A stretch of 12,702 bases of DNA from the NCBI GenBank assembly GCA_046154545.1, contig JBJXGC010000192.1:1-12702 (forward strand). Reading direction: 5' to 3'. The notes beneath the pieces were generated by a model. The model saw only the letters and a list, made by a program, of their open reading frames with translations. It searched no databases and was not told where the DNA came from. This DNA comes from JBJXGC01 sp046154545. GTDB taxonomy: Bacteria > Chloroflexota > Dehalococcoidia > Tepidiformales > Tepidiformaceae. Below, in pieces: positions 1-6,165 of this stretch (its first letter is position 1; each line of letters opens with the position of its first letter). A program made the position numbers and the translations under genes.

Positions 1-479
1 GCCACGACCGAGAGGGCCGCCGCTCCACCCGCCGTTGCGAAGAGCGTCCGGTTGATGGACGACACGAATCCGTTGCGGTCGCTGGCATACACGGCGCTGA
101 ACGGGACAGCGCCGACGATCGCCCACGACTGGCCGTCGACCCCTTCGACGTACGACACGGGCGCGTCGCTGCTGAAGGCCGTGCCGGCGCTGAGCGAGGT
201 GACTGGCACAGCCTGAAGTGGCGGCAGGTGTGCGTCATCGGCCACGGTGAACGACCCGGGCACCAGCGAACCGGGCGTGATCTCACTCACCTCTATGCCC
301 GCGAGTGCGCCCTCCGGCAGCTCTGAGGCCGTGAAAAGCGTGTCCGCCTGACGCTCGGCCGCGGCGCTGGCGACGAAGGCCGTTACCCCGGCCGCGAGCA
401 CGGGGACGGCCGCCATCGCTATCGCCAGCCGCGCTGTCAACGAACCCGGGACCAATCGCCGTAACACGCTCCTAAGCAT
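1..479 (-). CDS. Two-component sensor kinase, N-terminal part (cut by window edge)
   Basis: The minus-strand frame from the ATG at 479-477 stays open to the window edge, giving 159 codons. The protein starts MLRSVLRRLVPGSLTARLAI. A hydrophobic segment at about residues 16-40 (rich in Ala, Val, Leu) reads as a first membrane helix. Residues about 43-140 form a polar extracytoplasmic stretch, and a second hydrophobic segment begins at about 146 as the sequence runs out. This membrane-sensor-membrane layout, together with the 8-bp overlap with the end of the OmpR-type regulator gene, is what one expects of the partner histidine kinase. The HAMP, dimerisation and ATPase domains would lie outside the window, so kinase identity is inferred from position and topology. 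No strong ribosome-binding site precedes this start, so it is probably translated by coupling to the regulator gene. I do not recognise the sensor domain family. Confidence 0.75.
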   Translation of the reverse strand, partial: MLRSVLRRLVPGSLTARLAIAMAAVPVLAAGVTAFVASAAAERQADTLFTASELPEGALAGIEVSEITPGSLVPGSFTVADDAHLPPLQAVPVTSLSAGTAFSSDAPVSYVEGVDGQSWAIVGAVPFSAVYASDRNGFVSSINRTLFATAGGAAALSVV

Positions 480-1164
480 CGCGGAACCGGTACCCCATGC
501 CCACGGCCGTCAGGATGTACGACGGACGGTCAGGCTCCGGCTCAACCTTCCTCCGGAGGTTGCTGACGTGCTGGTCGACCGTCCGTTCCAGACCCTCATA
601 GTCGTAGCCGAACGCCCGGTCAGCCAGCTCGGCTCGCGAAAAGACGCGGCCGGGGTCCGCAGCCAGCGTCGCGAGCAGATGAAACTCCTTCGGCGTCAGG
701 AGGAGCTCTTCACCGCCCCGCCAGGCCCGCCGCCGCCGGGTATCGACCGTCACCTCTCCCACTTCGAACCGCTCCACGGCCCGTGCGGCTGTCCCCTCGC
801 GGCGGCGGAGGACCGCCCGCGCCCGGGCAACGAGCTCCCGCGGCCGGAGGGGCTTGGTCACGTAGTCGTCCGCGCCGGTTTCGAGCGCGAGCAGGACATC
901 GCTCTCGGCCGTCCGCGCAGTCACCACGATGATCGCCGGGTCGAGTTCCGCCTTCAGCACCTGGCACACCTCGAAGCCGTCCGCCCCGGGCAGCATCAGG
1001 TCGATGATGGCCAGGTGGGGCGGGTTGCGCCGCGCCGCCGAGATCGCTGCGAGGCCATCCGCTACGACCGTCACCGAGAACCGTTCCCGCTCGAAGTAGA
1101 GCCGGATGAGGTTCGCCATGCGCGGGTCGTCTTCGGCGACGATGACGCGAGTGGTCGTGTCCAT
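472..1164 (-). CDS. OmpR/PhoB-family response regulator
   Basis: This is a 230-residue DNA-binding response regulator, normal length for the family. The receiver domain is residues 6-120. It has the acidic pair E11/D12-D13, the phospho-acceptor D55 in IIDLMLPG, T82 in VVTA and K104 in the VTKPL motif. The C-terminal winged-helix domain, about residues 133-228, includes LLTPKEFHLL, the recognition-helix region RTVDQHVSNLRRKVE and the terminal hairpin GMGYRFR. The start at 1164 is supported by an AGGA element 7 bases upstream and by the receiver fold beginning right after it. The stop overlaps the start of the sensor-kinase gene by 8 bp, so the two form a bicistron. The gene diverges from the lipoprotein/ABC efflux operon across a 145-bp gap with paired direct repeats, so it probably controls that operon and possibly itself. 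No receiver or winged-helix key residue is missing. Confidence 0.96.
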   Translation of the reverse strand: MDTTTRVIVAEDDPRMANLIRLYFERERFSVTVVADGLAAISAARRNPPHLAIIDLMLPGADGFEVCQVLKAELDPAIIVVTARTAESDVLLALETGADDYVTKPLRPRELVARARAVLRRREGTAARAVERFEVGEVTVDTRRRRAWRGGEELLLTPKEFHLLATLAADPGRVFSRAELADRAFGYDYEGLERTVDQHVSNLRRKVEPEPDRPSYILTAVGMGYRFRDA

Positions 1165-1187
1165 GAGGAGATCCTAACCCGTCCGTT

Positions 1188-1204
1188 TCAAGAACCCGTC
1201 AAGA
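1188..1204. promoter_or_regulatory. Direct repeat TCAAGA-N5-TCAAGA, candidate regulator site
   Basis: Two identical copies of TCAAGA start at 1188 and 1199, exactly 11 bp apart on the same strand. They lie 24-40 bp upstream of the response-regulator start codon. OmpR/PhoB-family dimers typically bind head-to-tail half-sites with about 11-bp periodicity, so this is a plausible autoregulatory site. The repeat is directly visible; its binding by the neighbouring regulator is inferred. Confidence 0.45.
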
Positions 1205-1226
1205 CGGAAAAGGCCGGCAGACCACC

Positions 1227-1245
1227 TTCACAGCGCGTTCACACC
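1227..1245. promoter_or_regulatory. Direct repeat TCACAGC-N4-TCACACC, PhoP-box-like operator
   Basis: TTCACA occurs at 1227 and again at 1238, an 11-bp repeat. Read as 7-mers from 1228 and 1239 this is TCACAGC-N4-TCACACC. That is one base away from the TCACAGC-N4-TCACAGC direct repeat described for Mycobacterium tuberculosis PhoP, an OmpR-family regulator. The site is 65-83 bp upstream of the lipoprotein start, a reasonable position for an activator. It is offset by exactly 40 bp from the TCAAGA pair. No convincing -10/-35 pair could be assigned on either strand. Confidence 0.5.
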
Positions 1246-1309
1246 TTCCGCAACGAGACTTGGCGGGCGCAGGCGATGCTCAGCCCATCTTCGATTTGGG
1301 AGTGTACCA

Positions 1310-2260
1310 ATGAGAGTGAACACGACGGTGAAACGCTGTCTTTCGGCCGCCGCCCTTGCCAGCGCCCTGGCCCTCGGCGGCTGCGGGGGCGGAGGCGGGA
1401 ACTCGGAGGAGGTCAGCCTTTCGGACCGGATCTTCGGCTCGAGCGAAAGCTTCCGGAGCGACGAGCTGAAGGTCCAGGCGGGCGTCAAGCAGTGCATGGA
1501 AGCCCAGGGCTGGAAGTACACGCCGATCGACCCGGCCGCCGGCTCCGTCCTGAACATCGACTTCGGGTCGGAATCGTTCGTGAAGGAGAACGGGTACGGT
1601 GTCACCACGTTATACGGGAAGGGTTTCGGCGGCTTCACCGCGGCCGCCGACCCGAACGCGGCCTATCTCGAGTCGCTGAAGCCGGCCGACCGCGAGGCCT
1701 ACCAGGAGGCGCTGTATGGCGAACTCCCGGAACCCGCCCCCACCGGTGGCGTGGCCGTCTCTGGTTTCGCCGGCTTCGCCGCCAGCGGCTGCCTGGGAGA
1801 GGCGAACAAGGCCATTCGTGGCGACCTCGCCGAACCGGACCCGAAGCTCTTCGACAAGCTCCAGGAGCTGGAGACGCGCATCCACGCCGACCCCCGCCTG
1901 GTCAAGGCAACGGGCGCCTGGTCGGCCTGCATGGCCAAACAGGGCTTCACCTATCGCGACGAAGACGCCGTGCGCAAAGACCTGCAGGCGAGGCTCCAGA
2001 AGATCACCGGCGACTCCGGGATCGTGATCGGCGGCTCCGGGGCCATCGTTTCCATCCCCGGGAGCACGGGCGGCGACACCCCGAAGCCCGATTACGACGA
2101 GGCCGCCCTCAGTGCCCTGCAGGACGAGGAGCGCCGGATCGCCAGTGCCGGCTTCACTTGCCGCAAGGAGCACCTCAACGGCGTCGAAAAGACGGTCCGC
2201 AAGGACCTCGAGGCAGCCTTCGTTGATGACAACGCGTCCCTCCTCGAAGGCCTCAAGTGA
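1310..2260 (+). CDS. Putative lipoprotein with four mature cysteines, efflux-operon accessory
   Basis: This is a 316-residue exported lipoprotein of unknown function. The signal peptide has basic residues at 2-9, a hydrophobic Ala/Leu core and a lipobox L-G-G-C with C25 as the lipidation site, followed by a run of five glycines. After C25 there are four cysteines (C62, C161, C207, C284), an even number compatible with two disulfides. A short motif is repeated: CMEAQGWKY at 62-70 and CMAKQGFTY at 207-215. A GYG segment at 95-97 and a DPNAAY segment at 114-119 lie between the first two cysteines. It resembles, from memory, uncharacterised actinobacterial lipoproteins found beside ABC efflux genes. 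The ATG at 1310 is supported by GGGAG 7 bases upstream and an ideal signal peptide. Its stop overlaps the GTG of the adaptor gene (GTGA), so it is co-translated with the exporter. A role as a cell-surface accessory or sensor of the exporter is inferred. Confidence 0.8.
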   Translation: MRVNTTVKRCLSAAALASALALGGCGGGGGNSEEVSLSDRIFGSSESFRSDELKVQAGVKQCMEAQGWKYTPIDPAAGSVLNIDFGSESFVKENGYGVTTLYGKGFGGFTAAADPNAAYLESLKPADREAYQEALYGELPEPAPTGGVAVSGFAGFAASGCLGEANKAIRGDLAEPDPKLFDKLQELETRIHADPRLVKATGAWSACMAKQGFTYRDEDAVRKDLQARLQKITGDSGIVIGGSGAIVSIPGSTGGDTPKPDYDEAALSALQDEERRIASAGFTCRKEHLNGVEKTVRKDLEAAFVDDNASLLEGLK

Positions 2261-3849
2261 GACGCGGACAAACGGCCCTCATCGCCCTGGGCGGCGTGGT
2301 TGCGGCCGCCGCCGCCGGGTGGGTCGCCGGCCAACAGGTACAGTCACCCGCTGACGCGGCCTCCCGGGCGCGACCACCGGAGCCGTCGCCCATCACCGTC
2401 CCCGTGGAGCGCAAAACCCTCGTCACCACGGTCGTCACCCGCGGTACGGCGCGCGCCAGCGGCCGCCAGGACGTGACCCTCGCCGCCGGCGCCAGAGGCG
2501 CCGGATTGGTCACCGTCCAACCGGCCCGCGGGCAAGAGCTGAACGACGGGAGCGTCGCCATGGAAGTGGATGGCACGCCGGTGTTCGTCCTCCAGGGCAC
2601 GCGCCCGATGTACCGCGACCTCGGGCCGGGCGCCACTGGCGAGGATGTCCGTCAGCTCGAAGAAGCGCTGAGCCGGCTCGGGTTCAACCCTGGCCGCATC
2701 GACGGCACCTACGACGGCGCCACGGAGGCTGCCGTCCGGCGCTGGTATGGGGCCGCCGGCTACGCGGCGCCCGAGCCGGCCGCAGCGGAAAAGGAGGCCC
2801 TGCGCCAGGCCCAGGCGGCCGTCGAGACGGCGCGGGTGCGGGTGCAGGAGGCCGAGCGCGCACTGGCCAGCGCCAACACCCCGCCCAAGGCGGCTGACGT
2901 CCTCGCCGCCGAGGGGGCCGTGGCCGACGCCCGCGACGGCCTCGCCGCTGCCGAGCGGGCCGCAGCCCGCGACCTCCGGACAGCGCGGACCGCACTCGAC
3001 GCAGCCAAGGAAACCCTCGCTTCGACACCGCGGACGAACACAGGCGACATCCGCCGGCGGACACAGGCTGTCCGGGACGCCGAGGTCGCCCTGGCAGAGA
3101 CCGAGGCGGATGGCATGGCCGCCACCAGGCGGGCGGCCGCCGTCATCACGCTTGCCGAGTCACGCCTCTCGGCGCTCCGCCAGCCGCCCGACCTTTCGAA
3201 GGAGCAGTCAGCGATTGCCGACGCCCAGGCGGCGGTCGAACGCGCCACCGCTGAATTGACCCGCCTCGACCTGACCATCGGCACCCGCGTCCGGGCTGAA
3301 AACGTCGTTTTCGTGCCGTCGCTCCCCGCCGTCGTTGAAGAGGCGTCGATCGTCCGGGGCGCGGCGGCTACCGGGAAGGTGATGACCTTGAGCGGAGCGA
3401 ACCTCACGGTCGATGCCAGCGTCACCACCGCCGACGCCCGGCTGGTTAAGGTCGGCCAGGCGGCCGAACTGGGCCTGCCCGATGGCAAGACAACGGCGCC
3501 GGCCACGATTGCCGAGATAGCCGACCGGCCGGGGACGAATGGGCTCGACGGCCAGCACGTGTACGTGCGGCTCACCCCCGATGCGCCCGCGGCAGGCCTG
3601 AAGGACGCCCCGCTCCGCGTCACCTTCCGCGTCGGCTCCACGGACGGCGACGTGCTCGCCGTCCCGCTCGCCGCCCTCTCCACGCGGGCGAACGGCGAGT
3701 CAGTGGTTGACCGCGTGGCGCCCGACGGCACACGAGCGCTCGTGACCGTCCGGCCTGGCCTCATCGCGGACGGCCTCGTGGAGGTTACCCCGGTGGGGGG
3801 CGAACTCAGCGCGGGCGACTTCGTCGTCGTTGGTGAAGCCCGCACATGA
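2257..3849 (+). CDS. HlyD/MacA-type periplasmic adaptor with peptidoglycan-binding domain
   Basis: This is a 530-residue adaptor for an ABC exporter. An N-terminal membrane anchor or uncleaved signal spans about residues 7-25. Residues 45-120 look like the first half of a beta-rich lipoyl/barrel region. Residues about 123-167 match a type 1 peptidoglycan-binding domain, with DVRQLEEALSRLGFNPGRID followed by a YDGATEAAVRRW helix. Residues about 176-340 are Ala/Glu/Arg-rich heptad-like helices with a break near 255-265, the expected coiled-coil hairpin. Residues 350-530 are the returning beta domains. The start is GTG at 2257, overlapping the lipoprotein stop as GTGA; GAAGG lies 6 bases upstream. 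Its 3' end overlaps the ATPase start as ATGA. In Gram-positive YknX-like systems the adaptor links permease and wall. The wall-binding insertion suggests direct anchoring to peptidoglycan. The transported substrate is unknown. Confidence 0.88.
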   Translation: MRRGQTALIALGGVVAAAAAGWVAGQQVQSPADAASRARPPEPSPITVPVERKTLVTTVVTRGTARASGRQDVTLAAGARGAGLVTVQPARGQELNDGSVAMEVDGTPVFVLQGTRPMYRDLGPGATGEDVRQLEEALSRLGFNPGRIDGTYDGATEAAVRRWYGAAGYAAPEPAAAEKEALRQAQAAVETARVRVQEAERALASANTPPKAADVLAAEGAVADARDGLAAAERAAARDLRTARTALDAAKETLASTPRTNTGDIRRRTQAVRDAEVALAETEADGMAATRRAAAVITLAESRLSALRQPPDLSKEQSAIADAQAAVERATAELTRLDLTIGTRVRAENVVFVPSLPAVVEEASIVRGAAATGKVMTLSGANLTVDASVTTADARLVKVGQAAELGLPDGKTTAPATIAEIADRPGTNGLDGQHVYVRLTPDAPAAGLKDAPLRVTFRVGSTDGDVLAVPLAALSTRANGESVVDRVAPDGTRALVTVRPGLIADGLVEVTPVGGELSAGDFVVVGEART

Positions 3850-4544
3850 ACGCCGCCGACGCCGTCATCGAGTTCGAGCGGGTTAGCCGGACCTTCCCTG
3901 GCCCCCCGCCCGTCACCGCCCTGAGCGGCGCCAACCTGCGCCTCTCCCGGGGTGACTACACCGCCATCGTCGGCCCCTCCGGCAGCGGCAAGTCGACCCT
4001 CCTTCACCTCGTTGGCCTGCTCGACACGCCCACCGAAGGCCGCTATCTCCTCGAAGGCACGGACACCGGCTCGCTCAGCGACCGCGCCCGGGCCGCCCTC
4101 CGTGGCCGCCGGATCGGCTTCGTCTTCCAGGCCTTCCACCTGCTCCCCCACCGTGACCTCGTCGAAAACGTGATGCTCGCCGAGACCTACAACCGCTCGC
4201 CGCGCGAGGGCCGGCGGGCAAGGGCCGTCGCGATGCTCGGGCGGCTCGGCCTCGGCGCCCGCACGGGCTTCCGCCCCACCCAACTCTCCGGCGGCGAGCG
4301 TCAGCGGGTGGCGATCGCCCGCGCCCTCATCACCCACCCGGCCGTGCTCCTCTGCGACGAACCCACCGGGAACCTCGACAGCACGAACACTGGCGCCATC
4401 CTCGAACTGTTGGACGAACTCCACGCCGAAGGACACACCATCCTGATGATCACGCATGACCACGCCGTCAGCTCACGCGCCCAGGAGGTGCTCTCCATCA
4501 CCGATGGCGTCCTCCGCGCCCCGGGCCGCGCGGGCCAGCCATGA
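3846..4544 (+). CDS. ABC exporter ATPase, LolD/MacB type
   Basis: This is a 232-residue nucleotide-binding subunit with every core motif intact: Walker A GPSGSGKST at 43-51, Q-loop Q95 in FVFQAFHLLPHR, signature LSGGERQRVAIARA at 147-160, Walker B VLLCDE at 167-172, D-loop GNLD at 175-178 and switch histidine H204 in ITHD. FVFQ-FHLLP and DEPTGNLD are characteristic of the LolD/MacB/FtsE class that works with FtsX-like permeases, which is the next gene. The length is typical for a standalone subunit. The ATG at 3846 overlaps the adaptor stop (ATGA), and its own stop overlaps the permease ATG the same way, so the three are translationally coupled. It would hydrolyse ATP at the cytoplasmic face to drive mechanotransmission through the permease and adaptor rather than classical transport through the membrane. 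Confidence 0.97.
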   Translation: MNAADAVIEFERVSRTFPGPPPVTALSGANLRLSRGDYTAIVGPSGSGKSTLLHLVGLLDTPTEGRYLLEGTDTGSLSDRARAALRGRRIGFVFQAFHLLPHRDLVENVMLAETYNRSPREGRRARAVAMLGRLGLGARTGFRPTQLSGGERQRVAIARALITHPAVLLCDEPTGNLDSTNTGAILELLDELHAEGHTILMITHDHAVSSRAQEVLSITDGVLRAPGRAGQP

Positions 4545-5746
4545 AATCACGCATCTCGCTCCGGGACCTCCTTGGCGAAACCCTCGCCGGGCTCTTCGCC
4601 CGGCCGGGCCGCACCTTCCTTACCGTGCTCGGCACGGTCATCGGCATCGCCGCCCTCGTGGCCACGCTCGGGCTCTCCCGCACCGCTGGGAACCGTATCG
4701 TCGGGCGGTTCGATCTGCTCGCCGCCACCCAGGTCATCCTCGAGCCGGCCACCCAGTCCGTCCTCGGGACGAACGCAGGCATCCGGTTGCCGCTCGACAG
4801 TGAAGCGCGCATCGCCCGTCTCAACGGCGTCACCCGCGCCGGCGCCTTCGGAGACGTCGATGCCGGCGGCTCTGGCGTGCGGCCGGGGCACGGAGTCGAT
4901 CTCGCGGACGCCGAGCCGATCCGGATGGTCGCCGCCTCGCCCGGGCTGCTCGCCGCCGTCCGTGGGCGCCTGGACGCCGGCCGGTTCTTCGATGACGGCC
5001 ATTCGAGCCGCTCTGACCGCGTCGTCGTGCTCGGCTCCGGTGCCGCTGAGCGGCTCGGTATCCGCACCCTCGACCATCAGCCCGCGATCTACATCGGGCA
5101 CGACCTTTATACCGTGGTGGGCGTCCTTGGGGCCGTCGAGCGACAACCAGAGCTGCTCGACGCCATCATCATGCCCGTGGGGACCGCCTCAGCGCGGCTC
5201 TCGTTTCAGGGGTTCTCACGGCTGATCGTGGAGACCGAGATTGGTGCGGCCCGCACCATCGCGGCCCAGGGCCCTATCGCCCTCAACCCGAACGACCCCG
5301 CTGCCGTCAGGGCGTCCGCCCCGGATGAACCGCGCCGGGTCAAGGATCAGGTGGCCCAGGACCTCAACCTGCTCTTCGTCGGGTTGGGCGTCCTGGCGCT
5401 CATCGCTGGCGCCATCGGCATTGCGAACGTCACCCTCGTCACCGTCCTCGAACGGACCGCCGAGATCGGCTTGCGCCGGGCGCTCGGCGCGACCCGCACC
5501 CACATCGCCGAGCAGTTCCTCCTCGAGAGCACGGCCATGGGCCTGGCCGGCGGCATCTGCGGCGCCAGCGCGGGCACGCTGGTGGTCGTCGCCACCGCGG
5601 CCGCCCGTGGCTGGACGCCGATCATCGAGCCGTGGATCCCACTGGGCGCGCCCTTCGTTGGCGCCGTCGTCGGCCTCGTGGCCGGCATCTACCCTGCCCT
5701 TCGCGGCGCCGCACTTGAGCCGATCGACGCGCTCCGGACCGGCTAA
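4541..5746 (+). CDS. MacB/FtsX-type ABC permease
   Basis: This is a 401-residue permease with the MacB layout. A cytoplasmic amphipathic start precedes TM1 at about 25-45. A large extracytoplasmic MacB-core region covers about 48-270, and three C-terminal helices lie at about 276-300, 331-352 and 366-386. The motif ERTAEIGLRRALGATR at 304-319 is the conserved cytoplasmic coupling region after TM2. The protein ends with PALRGAALEPIDALRTG, the usual tail of this family. It overlaps the ATPase stop as ATGA and is the last gene of the operon. With the ATPase and adaptor it forms a YknXYZ/MacAB-like tripartite exporter; here it would work in a monoderm envelope with the wall-bound adaptor. Likely roles are removal of antimicrobial peptides, macrolides or envelope lipids or lipoproteins, but nothing in the sequence fixes the substrate. 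Confidence 0.95.
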   Translation: MKSRISLRDLLGETLAGLFARPGRTFLTVLGTVIGIAALVATLGLSRTAGNRIVGRFDLLAATQVILEPATQSVLGTNAGIRLPLDSEARIARLNGVTRAGAFGDVDAGGSGVRPGHGVDLADAEPIRMVAASPGLLAAVRGRLDAGRFFDDGHSSRSDRVVVLGSGAAERLGIRTLDHQPAIYIGHDLYTVVGVLGAVERQPELLDAIIMPVGTASARLSFQGFSRLIVETEIGAARTIAAQGPIALNPNDPAAVRASAPDEPRRVKDQVAQDLNLLFVGLGVLALIAGAIGIANVTLVTVLERTAEIGLRRALGATRTHIAEQFLLESTAMGLAGGICGASAGTLVVVATAAARGWTPIIEPWIPLGAPFVGAVVGLVAGIYPALRGAALEPIDALRTG

Positions 5747-5781
5747 GACGGCGTCACGTCTGGCCTGCGTGCCGGAGGAGG
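5747..5781. other. 35-bp convergent junction without visible terminator
   Basis: The stops of the plus-strand efflux permease (5746) and the minus-strand CMD-family gene (5782) are separated by only 35 bp. Only weak stems (GACG...CGTC) are present, with no T-run on either strand. Transcripts from the two operons may therefore overlap. Confidence 0.4.
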
Positions 5782-6165
5782 TCAGATTGCCCGCGACGGC
5801 CCGGCGGCGTTGGCGATGACCTCTCGGGCAACCTCGATCGCCTCCGTTGCCCGCCCATGGCCCGCGTAGATCATCATCGTCAGGATCACTTCCTGGACCT
5901 CCTCAGCCGTGGCGCCGTGGTTCAACGCGCCCTGCACGTGGATTTTGAGGCGCTCCTTCGTCCCCATCGCGACCAGCGCCGCAATCGCGACGAAGCTGCG
6001 CTCGCGCCGCGTCAGGGCCGGCCGCTCCCAGATGTGGCCGATGTTGAGGACCTCCATCGCCATGTCGGGGCCATACATTCCGGAGAGCGTCTCGTAGGCT
6101 TCGTCCGCCGTTTTGCCCATGATCCGGCCGATCGCGTCCGCGCCGTCCGGAAGTTCCACAGTCAT
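5782..6165 (-). CDS. Carboxymuconolactone decarboxylase family protein
   Basis: This 127-residue protein matches the small helical CMD fold (PcaC-like). ERPALTRRERSFVAIAALVAMG at 47-68 is the central helix pair. HVQGALNHGATAEEVQEVILTMMIYAGHGRATEAI at 76-110 carries the conserved His residues and the GATAEEV...YAG pattern. There is no cysteine and therefore no CxxC peroxidatic motif, which argues against an AhpD-type peroxidase. The length is typical. The ATG overlaps the amidase stop (ATGA), so it is the last gene of the uptake-hydrolysis operon. True carboxymuconolactone decarboxylase activity is doubtful, since no other beta-ketoadipate gene is nearby. It could decarboxylate or isomerise a product of the upstream hydrolases; that is inference. 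Its 3' end faces the efflux permease with 35 bp between stops. Confidence 0.9.
   Translation of the reverse strand: MTVELPDGADAIGRIMGKTADEAYETLSGMYGPDMAMEVLNIGHIWERPALTRRERSFVAIAALVAMGTKERLKIHVQGALNHGATAEEVQEVILTMMIYAGHGRATEAIEVAREVIANAAGPSRAI

Noticed and set aside
1168..1180. TAGGAT as a -10 box for the response regulator on the minus strand
   Set aside because: It overlaps the AGGA ribosome-binding site and has no -35 at acceptable spacing; TTGACG is 20 bp away.
568..2226. 552-codon plus-strand open frame
   Set aside because: It lies antisense to the response regulator and out of frame with the lipoprotein; its Arg/Pro/Gly-rich composition is that of a GC-rich shadow frame and it has no recognisable domain.
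2760..4463. 567-codon minus-strand open frame
   Set aside because: It is antisense to the adaptor and ATPase genes, which have clear family motifs. The Ala/Ser/Arg-rich product is low in complexity, as expected for a shadow.
5782..6165. AhpD-type peroxidase
   Set aside because: The protein has no cysteine at all, so the CxxC active site is absent.
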